NCBI GenBank assembly: GCA_036705565.1
Contig: JAUBUY010000019.1
Length of the DNA: 64,000 nucleotides
Direction: 5' to 3' (one strand)
Source: Microcoleus sp036705565
GTDB taxonomy: Bacteria > Cyanobacteriota > Cyanobacteriia > Cyanobacteriales > Microcoleaceae
Under the pieces are notes generated by a model, which had not been told where the DNA came from, searched no databases, and saw only the letters and a list, made by a program, of their open reading frames with translations. This document shows positions 1 through 8,440 of the stretch, piece by piece (the stretch's first letter is position 1; each line of letters starts with the position of its first letter). Position numbers and translations under genes: made by a program.

Positions 1-344
1 AAGGAGTCCCCCGATACACCTTTCTTTTTGAATCTAGGTTGTTTAGATACCTTTTTGAAGCATCTATCCCAAGCTATTCTCAATTCAGTTAGAGCCTGTT
101 GTGGGCTGGCTTTGGAAGATTCGTAATACCAGGGATGCTCATGTTTGACTTCTGCCACTAAACGCTTGTGTAGATCAATTGCAGAAGGGATCTTAATAGT
201 TTTATCCGTCTTCCTGAGTGTCAATGTTTCAAGGATGATTGAATTTGCCCAGTTGTAAGCGTGTCTTGCTACTCCGCAATGCTGCCGAAATCTAGTCACC
301 TGTTTGTTATTAGGTTTTAATTCCGTCTTGAAACTAAGTAACAT
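1..344 (-). CDS. tnpB: TnpB-family RNA-guided nuclease (IS605 OrfB), N-terminal part
   Basis: The minus strand reads from an ATG at 344 without a stop to the window edge, giving about 114 residues. It begins MLLSFKTELKPNNKQ and runs through HCGVARHAYNWAN to SPQQALTELRIAWDRCFKK and PRFKKKG. These are the hallmarks of the N-terminal wedge/helix-turn-helix part of IS200/IS605 TnpB (OrfB): the LKPN opening, the H-GVARHAYNWA helix and the basic PRFKKKG segment. The RuvC and zinc-finger parts lie outside the window. TnpB is an RNA-guided DNA nuclease that protects its transposon. A small divergent gene starts 61 bp upstream at 406. Whether the gene is intact cannot be judged. Confidence 0.85.
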   Translation of the reverse strand, partial: MLLSFKTELKPNNKQVTRFRQHCGVARHAYNWANSIILETLTLRKTDKTIKIPSAIDLHKRLVAEVKHEHPWYYESSKASPQQALTELRIAWDRCFKKVSKQPRFKKKGVSGDS

Positions 345-405
345 TTGCTTTTACCTCATTTCTGCCTTACTCTTATTGTATGCGGAATTAATACGGAACA
401 AGAAA

Positions 406-636
406 ATGCCTAGAAAAAAGATTTACAGCGAGCCTAAGCGTAAGGTCAACCTCAGCCTAACCGAGACTGCTACTAAGTGGCTAGAGGAAAAACGAGTTCA
501 GCTTACCGCAAGCAGTCTTAGTGACGTTATCGAGAGACTTGCTTTCTTAGTTACCCAACAATTCCATCAATGGGTAACTTTGTCCAAGAATCACGTTACA
601 GCTTTAAACCCTAATTCATCCGCCAACTTTTTCTGA
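406..636 (+). CDS. Small ribbon-helix-helix-like protein divergent from TnpB
   Basis: A 76-residue basic protein, MPRKKIYSEPKRKVNLSLTE..., followed by TATKWLEEKR and SLSDVIERLA. The short beta-prone segment followed by two helices resembles ribbon-helix-helix DNA-binding proteins. An upstream in-frame start (304) exists, but it would overlap the divergent tnpB start at 344, so I chose the ATG at 406. A second TnpB unit at 743-2105 has the same arrangement, which argues that this gene is part of the transposable unit. A role as transposon repressor or accessory is an inference; the C-terminal 25 residues look unstructured. Confidence 0.55.
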   Translation: MPRKKIYSEPKRKVNLSLTETATKWLEEKRVQLTASSLSDVIERLAFLVTQQFHQWVTLSKNHVTALNPNSSANFF

Positions 637-742
637 GACAGGTTCTACCCTGGCCACCGTTCTGGCACCAAATTACCGATCGCTGGTTTTGCCGCCCTCA
701 GCCGTTCTATTTTGAGAAGCCTCAGAAGTAACAGGTATAAAG

Positions 743-928
743 CTATTTATATTTTACCAAAGAACTGGGTCTAAAGCCCCGTCCTTCGCTTGACGGCTTT
801 TCCTCTTTAAGTGTATCAATCCAGTCCTCTACAAGCTGGGTCATTGTTTTTTCTTTCTGTTTGGCAATTCTCCGTAACTTTTTTAACCGACTCACGGCAA
901 TGCGAATACTTAATCTTTCTTTAATCAT
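743..928 (-). CDS. Small ribbon-helix-helix-like protein divergent from TnpB pseudogene
   Basis: A 61-residue protein starting MIKERLSIRIAVSRLKKLRR, with MTQLVEDWIDTLKEEK after it. The beta strand (ERLSIRI) plus two helices is typical of ribbon-helix-helix regulators. A TTG at 940 would add four residues, but the ATG at 928 is the more natural start. It diverges from the TnpB pseudogene with a gap of 32 bp, so the two probably share a promoter region. It mirrors the gene at 406-636; the two converge with about 100 bp between their ends. The function is inferred from fold pattern and position only. Confidence 0.5.
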   Translation of the reverse strand: MIKERLSIRIAVSRLKKLRRIAKQKEKTMTQLVEDWIDTLKEEKPSSEGRGFRPSSLVKYK

Positions 929-960
929 TTTGCTACCCAATCGCTACCCGTTATGAGATC

Positions 961-2105
961 ATGGTTAGCATGAAAACATTGAAGTTTAAGCTATATCAAA
1001 GCAAGCGAAATAGACATCTCAAGCGAAGTATCAATGCTGCCGGGGTGATCTACAACCATTGCATTGCACTCCATAAACGGTACTACCGGATGTGGGGCAA
1101 GCATTTGAATTGCAGCAAGCTTCAAAGTCATATTGCTAAAATCAGAAAGCGTAAAGCGTTCTGGCAGCAGGTTGGATCTCAGGCTGTACAGGATATCTGC
1201 CAGCGAATCGAGAAAGCCTACCAACTGTTTTTTAAGCATCACCAGAAAGGAGTTAGACCTCCCGGTTTCAAGAAAGTTCGCAAATACAAATCGTTCACTC
1301 TCAAGCAAGCTGGCTATAAATTTTTAGGTGGTAATCTAATTAAAATTGGGAATCGCGTTTATCAGTATTGGAATTCCAGAGAGATAGCGGGGAAGGTCAA
1401 AACCTTAACCATTAAGCGCACTCCATTGGGAGAGTTATTCATGGTTGTGGTCGTTGACAGCGTTGAACAACCTGAAACCAAAGTCGAGACGAGTAGAATC
1501 GCTGGCGCAAGATTTCGGCTTGAAAACGTTTCTCACCTGCTCAGATGGAACGAAAATCGAATCACCACAATTCCTGAAACAATCCCTCGGCGCTATTAAG
1601 AAAGCGAATCGTCAACATTCCAAAAAACGGAAAGGCTCAGCTAACCGGGAAAGAGCAAGACTCAATCTAGTTCGCAAGCACTCCTGACGTAGTAAATCGT
1701 CGCTCTGATTGGTTCTGGAAATTGGCTCACGAATTAACTGATAAGTTTGACGTGCTGTGTTTTGAAACGTTGAATCTAAAAGGAATGCAACGGCTTTGGG
1801 GACGTAAAATCTCAGACCTTGCATTTGGCGATTTCCTCCAAATTCTCAAATGGGTTGCCAAAAAGAAAGGAAAACAATTAGTTTTTATCGACCGCTGGTA
1901 TCCATCTAGTAAAACTTGTTCCCACTGTGGACACGTTCTGAAAGAATTGGATTTATCAGTTCGTGAATGGCGATGTCCGTCCTGCCAGAAGGTGAACAGC
2001 AGAGACGAGAACGCTGCAATAAATAACTTGCTTGTTTTCCTTGGTGGGGCGTCAACCGTTAAGTTAGGCGATGTTAGACAGGCTGTGCCTGCAATTGCTG
2101 TTTGA
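961..2105 (+). pseudogene. tnpB: TnpB-family nuclease (IS605 OrfB) with two frameshifts
   Basis: Three reading frames together make one TnpB of about 380 residues. Frame one (961 to about 1510) holds the N-terminal domain through ETSRIAGA. It then shifts near 1509-1510, where one extra A separates the Ala codon from DFGLKTFLT, the RuvC-I aspartate motif. A second +1 shift near 1682-1685 divides RARLNLVRKH from DVVNRRSDWFWKLAHE. The last frame has CFETLNLKGM (RuvC-II glutamate), a CSHCG...CPSC zinc ribbon and SRDENAAINN (RuvC-III). All catalytic residues survive, but no single protein can be made. Recent inactivation is likely because both lesions are single-base insertions. An intact-looking right end follows directly. 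Confidence 0.88.
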
Positions 2106-2110
2106 GCTTA

Positions 2111-2145
2111 GAATCCCCTCGCCTTGATAGCTGGGGAGTATGTCA
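2111..2145 (+). ncRNA. Right end of TnpB element / 3' end of predicted omega RNA
   Basis: Immediately after the tnpB stop there is a short hairpin (CCCC at 2115-2118 pairing with GGGG at 2133-2136), then GAGTATGTCAA. This layout matches IS605-group right ends, where the end of the element forms the 3' scaffold of the TnpB guide RNA. In that model the guide would be the flanking DNA from about 2146. The boundary and RNA are inferred from family knowledge; only the hairpin and its position are seen. Confidence 0.5.
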
Positions 2146-2330
2146 AACCTTTGACAGATTCCAGAGGTCAGTCATCACTCTTAAGATATATATCAATCCT
2201 TACAGGAGTCGTAAATTTTTTATCCCACCCCAACCCTCCCCGAACCTGCGGGGAGAAAGTAAGAAATTCACAAGTGATGCGAGAATTGCTATATGGAGTC
2301 AATCTAAAATCTAAAATCGAGTAAGCTGCT

Positions 2331-3806
2331 TTAAATTCCTTTGAGGAGCGATCGCCAATCCCGACAGCGTTTCAGGTAAATGCGAGCTACATGATCGCTG
2401 GGATTTGTTCGCAAACACTCTTCAAATAATTTTCCTGCTTCTCGGAATTCTTTCCGCTCGCACAGTAACATAGCTTCATTATATACAGACAAATTTGCTA
2501 GCTTTGCCGACAAACTTTCGGGCGGATCTGCATCAAATACCTCATAGACTACGACATATTGAGATTTTCCTTTTACCTGTACTTTATCCACAATTCTAAT
2601 TGCATAATCGGTGGGATTTCGCAACCGTTCCAAAGTCTGCTGAGAAATTAACAGAGGTACGCCGTAATCTTTGGTCAATCCTTCAATGCGAGATGCTAAA
2701 TTAACAGCATCGCTAATCACAGTGCTGTCCATCCGGCTTTTACCCCCGACTGTCCCCAGCATCAAAGAACCCGAATTGATGCCAATGCCAATTTGAATCG
2801 GGACGTAGCCGACGCCTTGACGGTATTCGTTGTAAGTTTTGAGGATATTTAGCATTGCAATACCCGCTTTCACTGCATCATCTGCAAAGTCACTAAACAA
2901 AGCCATAATTGCATCGCCGATGTATTTGTCAATAAACCCGTTATTGCTAGTAATCGCAGGCTCCATCCGCGAAAGGTAAGCATTGATAAATTTAAAATTT
3001 TCTTGGGGAGTCATAGTTTCTGAAAGCGTCGTGAAGTCGCGAATATCCGCAAATAGCACCGACATTTCCTGCTGCACTTGGTCGCCTAAATGGACATCTA
3101 TAATACTTTCATATCCCAACAAATTTAGAAATTGGTGTGGCACAAATCTACCGTAGGCATCAGTTAAGTCTGATTCGACATCCAGGGATTTTTCTAAATT
3201 TTGGTTAACGTCAAATAGTTCCTTAATAAATAAATGGCGCTGGGATTCAGCTTCTTTGCGTTCCGTGACATCTTGAAAAACTGCGATCGCAAAAGCAACT
3301 TTGCCACCATCGTCAAAAATTGGCCTTCCCCAAATTTCTAGGGGAACTTTCTTGTCGGTTCGATGAATTTCCAGATCGTCAGCAGTCGCGTTTTCGCCCC
3401 TTAAAGCTCGGACGAGTGGCAAATTCTCGAAAGGATAAATTGTCTCCGTTCCCGCGATATAAATTTGATAACTTTCTGACAAATCCTCAACAGAATTTAA
3501 GGGCAAAACTCCTTGACCGAGTAACTGCTGTCCGGCGTGATTTACGTAGTAAGGTTTGCCTTGAGAATCGAGCACTACCACGCCTACCGGAATCGCTTCG
3601 AGAAATTGAGCCAGCTTGATTTCGCCTTCGCGCACCGCCTCGAATGCGCGAGAGCGTAACTCAGTTTCAACCGTATCGGAATGTTCAGCAGTAGTTTCCA
3701 GCAAGATTTCCAGATCCGCTTTTTCCTCCTTCAAGTCTTCCACTTGCTGGCGCAATCTTTCTATCTCTAAAAGTAGCTGTTCTCTAGATGGTTGTTCTTC
3801 CAGCAT
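2331..3806 (-). CDS. PAS-domain class III adenylate/guanylate cyclase
   Basis: A 491-residue cytosolic enzyme that should make cyclic nucleotide from NTP. Order of parts: a coiled coil (about 1-60), a PAS domain (about 65-185, ending DVTERKEAE), a linker helix, the class III cyclase domain (about 230-425) and a short C-terminal helical, TPR-like tail (NEAMLLCERKEFREAGKLF). The catalytic domain has both metal aspartates (VLFADIRDFT and DKYIGDAIMALF) and DAVNLASRIE. The Lys in FIDKYIGDA and the Asp in ISDAVNLA favour ATP over GTP. It is the last gene of a minus-strand run with the phosphatase, HATPase and STAS-like genes, 70 bp after the STAS-like gene. Output of the partner switch to cAMP synthesis is an inference. 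Confidence 0.88.
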   Translation of the reverse strand: MLEEQPSREQLLLEIERLRQQVEDLKEEKADLEILLETTAEHSDTVETELRSRAFEAVREGEIKLAQFLEAIPVGVVVLDSQGKPYYVNHAGQQLLGQGVLPLNSVEDLSESYQIYIAGTETIYPFENLPLVRALRGENATADDLEIHRTDKKVPLEIWGRPIFDDGGKVAFAIAVFQDVTERKEAESQRHLFIKELFDVNQNLEKSLDVESDLTDAYGRFVPHQFLNLLGYESIIDVHLGDQVQQEMSVLFADIRDFTTLSETMTPQENFKFINAYLSRMEPAITSNNGFIDKYIGDAIMALFSDFADDAVKAGIAMLNILKTYNEYRQGVGYVPIQIGIGINSGSLMLGTVGGKSRMDSTVISDAVNLASRIEGLTKDYGVPLLISQQTLERLRNPTDYAIRIVDKVQVKGKSQYVVVYEVFDADPPESLSAKLANLSVYNEAMLLCERKEFREAGKLFEECLRTNPSDHVARIYLKRCRDWRSLLKGI

Positions 3807-3876
3807 AACTCGAGAATTTGCGCCTCGACTAACAAAAAATTACTTAACATTTCGCACCCTAAAAGTAATCGTGTTT

Positions 3877-4227
3877 TTATAGAAAATCCAACTGCAAACC
3901 AGGCATCAGGCGCTGGAAATTCCTCAAAGATTTACCATGCCAAGCTATGCTTTGAGAGCCTTGTACCGCCATTTGCACCCTGGCTGTTTTGCGGATCTCG
4001 ATAATAAACTTCGATAGCATATTGATGCCAGAACTGTTCAAAAATTCTAACTGCTGCAAATTGAGGGTAATTTTCGTCGGTTCCACCTCGGCAACCTTCG
4101 TCAGCAATTGCGCTATCGGCGCGTACTCAGCAGGCCCGCTCAGCCTTAGAGATCCAATAAAACTCACGGTTGCCGTTGCTGGATCGTAACAGATCTGGTA
4201 ATCTTCTGTATTAATTTCCATAGCCAC
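3877..4227 (-). CDS. STAS-like anti-sigma factor antagonist (Slr1659-type)
   Basis: A 116-residue protein with the length and fold pattern of a STAS-like anti-anti-sigma protein. The key loop reads FLNSSGINMLSKF; classical antagonists have D-S-S-G there with a phosphorylated serine, and here Asn replaces Asp while the serines are kept. In partner switching the unphosphorylated form binds the HATPase partner and the SpoIIE-type phosphatase resets it. It lies 40 bp after the HATPase gene and 70 bp before the cyclase. I recall the Synechocystis Slr1658/Slr1659 pair as the closest known arrangement; that assignment rests on memory, not on a search. Confidence 0.72.
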   Translation of the reverse strand: MAMEINTEDYQICYDPATATVSFIGSLRLSGPAEYAPIAQLLTKVAEVEPTKITLNLQQLEFLNSSGINMLSKFIIEIRKTARVQMAVQGSQSIAWHGKSLRNFQRLMPGLQLDFL

Positions 4228-4267
4228 AAAAAAAAGTCCCTTAGATATTATCGATCGCCAGCGTTGC

Positions 4268-4846
4268 TTATACTGTTAATTGCACCATAGTTGTCACCGC
4301 AATTACTTCCGGGTCTTTGTGCACGGTCTGGAATTTCCAGCCAAGTTTGGCGGTATAATCGGTGAGCATGGTCAACAAACCCAATCCCGAATTGGTACTG
4401 TTGTCGTCAGCAGCATTTTTTTCCAACCGCTGAAGGTAAAGTTCGCTTGGCTCCGAGGCCAGCAACTCCTGAATATAAGCCTGAAACTTGTCCACAGCTT
4501 GCGGAGAGATGCTGTTAGCCACTGAGACAATCACTCCCTCGCTCTCTAATTGCAGTTTAATATCGATCGGGTAGTCGGAGGTTTCATCATTAAACTTCAT
4601 GGCATTTTCCAATAACTCGTTGGCAATGTAGCTAACAGCACTTTTTATTTCAGCTTGTCTTTCAATTGTCGAGGGTTCATCTTGGTTGCCCGGAAAAAAA
4701 GTCGTCAGGTAATCAGCCAGAAAATCAGCAGACAAACCGTTGTTCCGCCACCGCTGCTTGAGAGGAACCGAACTCGGAGAAAATCCAATTATTAAGTATT
4801 CTTGGCTAGCGGGCTGCTCGATGAAATCTCCGAAAATCTGAGTCAT
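4268..4846 (-). CDS. HATPase-domain anti-sigma-like regulator (Slr1658-type)
   Basis: A 192-residue GHKL-fold protein. The N-box reads IANELLENAMKFNDE and the G-box NSGLGLLTMLTD, so ATP binding looks intact; the fold is that of anti-sigma serine kinases and related regulators. It probably phosphorylates or sequesters the STAS-like protein encoded 40 bp downstream. The SpoIIE-type phosphatase gene ends upstream with a 76-bp gap, so the four genes read as one operon. No sigma factor gene is nearby, so the final target is unknown. Confidence 0.75.
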   Translation of the reverse strand: MTQIFGDFIEQPASQEYLIIGFSPSSVPLKQRWRNNGLSADFLADYLTTFFPGNQDEPSTIERQAEIKSAVSYIANELLENAMKFNDETSDYPIDIKLQLESEGVIVSVANSISPQAVDKFQAYIQELLASEPSELYLQRLEKNAADDNSTNSGLGLLTMLTDYTAKLGWKFQTVHKDPEVIAVTTMVQLTV

Positions 4847-4922
4847 ATCGATGTGAGAGCTAAAGTTTGAGATGAGGGGATCACTGAATATATTTTAAAC
4901 TTTAGGAGGGATATTCAAGTAG

Positions 4923-6902
4923 TTATTTTTGTTTGAGTACCAGCAATGTGATGTCATCAAAAACTTTTTGTTCGCCGATGTGCGATCGCACGTCCTTAAT
5001 TACAGCGTGCCTAATTTCGGCAGCAGAACGCTGCCAATGAATTTTTATTACCTCAATTAACCTATCTAAACCATAAAGCAGTTTATCCATATTTTTAGCT
5101 TCCGTAATCCCGTCAGTGTAAAGCACAACCACATCTCCTGAATGCAAATGCACAATTTTCTCAGCAACAAATTCAGCAATATCTACATCCAGCCCGATCG
5201 GGAAACCCAAATCGATTGTATCAAACCGCTCTACACAACCGTTACACCGCACAACAATCATTTCTTCGTGCTGGCCGCTCAACTTCAGCATCCCCTCCTC
5301 ATAGTCTAGCAAGGCAAGGCTAGCATTTTTGTCGCATTTCATCCGCTGCACGTTATCATAAATTACACTGTTAATAGCACTTAAAAATCTTACTGGGTCT
5401 GGTTCATTGTAGGCGAGCAAAGTTCTTACTGCCGTTTGCACCATAATCATTAAAACACCGCTCTCCAATCCGTGTCCCGTCACATCTCCAATGCCAATTT
5501 TTACTCTACCTTTGTGTTGGAGTACGTCGTAATAGTCGCCCCCTACTTCCTCAGCAGCTTCCATAAATCCCGCAATATCTAACCCCACAACTTCATTGAG
5601 TTCTAAGTCTTTGGGCAGCAGCATCTGCTGAATCTTGCGAGTAACGTCTAGTTCAGCGCTCATTCGCATATTTTCTGCTTTTAGGCGATCGTTGAGAACA
5701 GTAATTTCTTGATTTGCACCAACTAAGGCATCGGCAATTTTGTTAAAAGCACCCACAACTTGCCCCAGTTCATCTCTGTTATCCAAAATAATTTTGTGGT
5801 CAAGATTGCCGCTTGCCATCTTTTTTGCAGCTTCGTCAAGGACAAACACAGTTTGCATAACGCTTCTATAAAAACTTACAAATAAATAAATAACTATGGC
5901 TAAGGTTATTAACACAACAATAGAAATTATGCGTTTCTTGGCAACGAAACTATCAATGCGTTTTTGCAGGAGAAAGTCTAATTCCTTGATAGTTTTATCC
6001 CACAGTTCAAAACTATAATTCAGAACTCGATCGCTCCCATCAAGATAGGCAGAATATTCCACTAATGCTGTGGGCTTAATCAGTTTATCTAGTTGCTCAG
6101 TTAGCTGCTCTACTACCGAGTTAAAGTTTGTTAAATACTCCCTTAATTTCGGGATCAGATTCCCGTGAGGATTATTGCTAAATCCTACCTCCATATTGAT
6201 AGCTAAATCCTGATTAATTTCTCTCAATTTGCCTGCCAAAGTAATCAGTTTCGCTCTTTCTTCAGGTGTGGCATCGGAACGCAAGTTTTTTATTTGAGAG
6301 ATCAGCCTAATCTCTGACAATATTTTTTGGATTTCTGGAAGTTTCAGCAAAGTAGCATCCATCAAATAATAGGTATCTAGATCCGGGTCTAAAATTAGAT
6401 TAGAAGTATCGCCGACGCGAGCGCTCAGTCTATCAATGTCTGTAGCTAAACGTTGATAGAAAAAATCGTAAGTTTCTAAACTCCAATGGCTGTGGCGAAG
6501 TTTGAAATTGTGCCAATCTTGATAAATATTATTAAAATTTTTACTGGAAATTAATGTGTTTCCAAGCTGGCTATCTGTATTAGCTATCGCTTGAAATTTA
6601 TGATCTATCTTGGCTTTTAAATCTGTTCTGAATTCTGAATTGCTTAAACTAGGATTTAACCTCTGATTCGGATAATTTAAGAGTTGAAGTTTCGGTATAT
6701 ATTCCCTCAACTGGCGCAGTCGCCGCAGGTATTCATTTCCGTAGATTTCTTTTTGGGCAAAATCAACTCTGCTGTTAATTTCGGAAATTAGCAGGTACAT
6801 GACCAAGGTTAACGGTATTGCAAATAGAAAACCAATTAAGGTAAATTTTTGAGGATAGCTCAGCCGATTCATTAAATGGATTCCCAGGGATTTTCTGTTC
6901 AT
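4923..6902 (-). CDS. Membrane-bound SpoIIE-family PP2C phosphatase with HAMP domain
   Basis: A 659-residue sensor phosphatase. A first membrane helix lies at about 20-42, followed by an extracytoplasmic region of about 280 residues, a second helix at about 322-345 (IVVLITLAIVIYLF), a HAMP domain (about 345-400, ending GAFNKIADALVGAN), a coiled coil, and a PP2C/SpoIIE domain (about 430-655). Metal-binding motifs are complete: GGDYYDV, IGDVTGHGLESG, LYTDGITEA and FDDITLLVLK. By analogy with RsbU it would dephosphorylate the STAS-like protein encoded downstream in answer to an external signal. It is the first gene of the minus-strand operon. The signal is unknown. Confidence 0.88.
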   Translation of the reverse strand: MNRKSLGIHLMNRLSYPQKFTLIGFLFAIPLTLVMYLLISEINSRVDFAQKEIYGNEYLRRLRQLREYIPKLQLLNYPNQRLNPSLSNSEFRTDLKAKIDHKFQAIANTDSQLGNTLISSKNFNNIYQDWHNFKLRHSHWSLETYDFFYQRLATDIDRLSARVGDTSNLILDPDLDTYYLMDATLLKLPEIQKILSEIRLISQIKNLRSDATPEERAKLITLAGKLREINQDLAINMEVGFSNNPHGNLIPKLREYLTNFNSVVEQLTEQLDKLIKPTALVEYSAYLDGSDRVLNYSFELWDKTIKELDFLLQKRIDSFVAKKRIISIVVLITLAIVIYLFVSFYRSVMQTVFVLDEAAKKMASGNLDHKIILDNRDELGQVVGAFNKIADALVGANQEITVLNDRLKAENMRMSAELDVTRKIQQMLLPKDLELNEVVGLDIAGFMEAAEEVGGDYYDVLQHKGRVKIGIGDVTGHGLESGVLMIMVQTAVRTLLAYNEPDPVRFLSAINSVIYDNVQRMKCDKNASLALLDYEEGMLKLSGQHEEMIVVRCNGCVERFDTIDLGFPIGLDVDIAEFVAEKIVHLHSGDVVVLYTDGITEAKNMDKLLYGLDRLIEVIKIHWQRSAAEIRHAVIKDVRSHIGEQKVFDDITLLVLKQK

Positions 6903-6985
6903 AATCGATAGATTTTAAGAATATTGTACTAAAAAAGTAGCGATCGCTACTAAAGTAGTTGCGGGGACGATCGCTCTAGAAAACC

Positions 6986-7167
6986 CGAATGCTAATATAA
7001 TTAATCAGCGATAAGCTGTGGAGCATTTAAACCAGTAACGAGGCTTGTAGGTGCGTCAGGAGTAAACACTTACGCGCTTATGCGAGAAACAATTCTGTAA
7101 TGACGCACCCTACTATCCTCTTTTAAATGCCGAACAGCTTAGCTGATTTAATTTCTAATGCGTTTTC
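6986..7167. repeat. Long imperfect palindrome (MITE-like), 182 bp
   Basis: The two halves are inverted copies. ATCAGCGATAAGCTGTGG near 7003 matches the reverse of the segment ending at about 7150, and TGTAGGTGCGTCA (7046-7058) pairs with TGACGCACCCTAC (7101-7113). Outer parts (TTTAAATGC, AATTAA) pair too. It sits upstream of the phosphatase gene and fills part of the 663-bp space 6903-7565, where I see no credible gene. No transposase or clear target duplication is present. Confidence 0.7.
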
Positions 7168-7565
7168 GTCCAGTGGCAACAATTTTTGTGGCATCCCTGT
7201 GATATCCTTGGCTGAGCTCGCCTCCCCCAGTCTAAAACACGTTTAGCAGTTTTGGAACGAAGAATAGTAATTTGTACTGAGATTCGGGGGCAGGAGTAGA
7301 GGCTTTTAAGAATATTTACTTAAGCATAAATTTTTCTTAATACCCGGAGACAACAAGTAAAAATTAAGTAATAACTGGGTAGTGCAAGTTTCCTGAAACA
7401 CAACTGCCGACAGCGAGTAGAAAATACTTGCCCCCCACGCACCAGCAGTCAAATCGGTTCTGCACAAAGGAACCAATAGCACCAGCAATAGTGTCTAAAT
7501 AAGTATCTGCAGTTGAGTGTTCAGGAGCGATCGCGCATTGTGTAAAGTGAGGCAGAGGGCATATT

Positions 7566-8147
7566 ATGAAAAGAATCTCCCAAAATAAATTTCAAAAAAA
7601 TAAAAACCGAGACCAAAAGCAGCCCAATCCAGTAATCTTGGCTTTGGTGCTCACAGGAATTCTGGTATGGGAAATGTATCCGGCACTAAGACACACCGCA
7701 GCAGCTAACGCGGGCGCCATCAAAGATTCCCTTGCCCAGTTGGAAAGGCAACAGCAGCAAACCGCGCAGCAATTTTCCTCAGCCGCAGTGCCCCAAAACA
7801 TCAGCTATTCGGTATTGGCACTCGATACTCTCACTTCCGAACCGGGGAATTTTGCCGAGGGTACGCGCAAAAATCCCCCGAAGCAATTGCCCGCAACCGT
7901 AGCAGAAGCAGTTCGCCGAGAGTTGTCGGACTCCACTGGCATTGCTGCTGACAAGTTGAAAGTAACTGAATCAAGCGGACAAAGTTGGCCGAATACTTGT
8001 TTAGGACTCGCGAAAGCGGATGAAATTTGCGGTCAAATGATTGTCGAAGGTTGGCGGGTTGTGGTTTCTGATGGTAGGCAAACTTGGGTTTACCGCACTA
8101 ATGTTAGGGGAAATGTGTTGCGTTTGGAAAAAAAGTTACCTAGGTAA
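7566..8147 (+). CDS. Conserved hypothetical membrane-anchored or exported protein
   Basis: A 193-residue protein with a very basic first 22 residues, one hydrophobic segment (about 23-40, VILALVLTGILVWEMY) and a periplasmic-side remainder. The segment 60-105 is Gln/Pro-rich and probably disordered. The last 90 residues form a domain with P-TVAEAVRRELSDSTG, W-NTCLGL, CGQMIVEGWRVVV and WVYRTN. I recognise this pattern from cyanobacterial exported proteins of unknown function but cannot name it. The two cysteines (in NTCLGL and EICGQ) could form a disulfide. The gene is single and ends against an array of hairpin repeats. Confidence 0.75.
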   Translation: MKRISQNKFQKNKNRDQKQPNPVILALVLTGILVWEMYPALRHTAAANAGAIKDSLAQLERQQQQTAQQFSSAAVPQNISYSVLALDTLTSEPGNFAEGTRKNPPKQLPATVAEAVRRELSDSTGIAADKLKVTESSGQSWPNTCLGLAKADEICGQMIVEGWRVVVSDGRQTWVYRTNVRGNVLRLEKKLPR

Positions 8148-8179
8148 ATGTACGTGAAAGGAAATATAAGTTTCCTTTT

Positions 8180-8402
8180 GGAACAGGCTTTTCGGCCTGT
8201 TCCACAAAGAGTGAATTTTCTTGTGGGCTTCTGGGAACAGGCTTTTCGGCCTGTTCCACAAAGAGTGAGTTTTTTTGTAGGTGGGTATCACAAGCAGGCT
8301 TTTCGGCCTGTTCCACAAAGAGTGAAGTTTCTTGTGGGCTTCTGGGAACAGGCTTTTCGGCCTGTTCCACAAAGAGTGAATTTTCTTGTGGGAAGTTTCT
8401 TG
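8180..8402. repeat. Four tandem copies of a hairpin repeat
   Basis: Copies begin near 8180, 8234, 8293 and 8345, with spacing of 52-59 bp. Each holds GGAACAGGC-TTTTC-GGCCTGTTCC, a near-perfect 9-bp stem, then ACAAAGAGTGA and a TTTCTTGTGGG spacer. The third copy has lost the first part of its stem (AAGCAGGC). The array lies between the 3' ends of the exported protein gene and mnmA, so it could act as a two-way terminator. Open frames across it are products of the repeat. Confidence 0.9.
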
Positions 8403-8440
8403 TGGGGAGTAGGGGTTGGGCTTCTAGCCCGCCCCTTGCC

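Noticed and set aside
7306..7488. 60-residue minus-strand frame
   Set aside because: No similarity I can recognise, no good start site, biased Leu/Ser/Cys composition from AT-rich DNA.
8180..8402. Possible CRISPR array
   Set aside because: Repeats are long and self-complementary, spacers are nearly identical to each other, and no cas gene is present.
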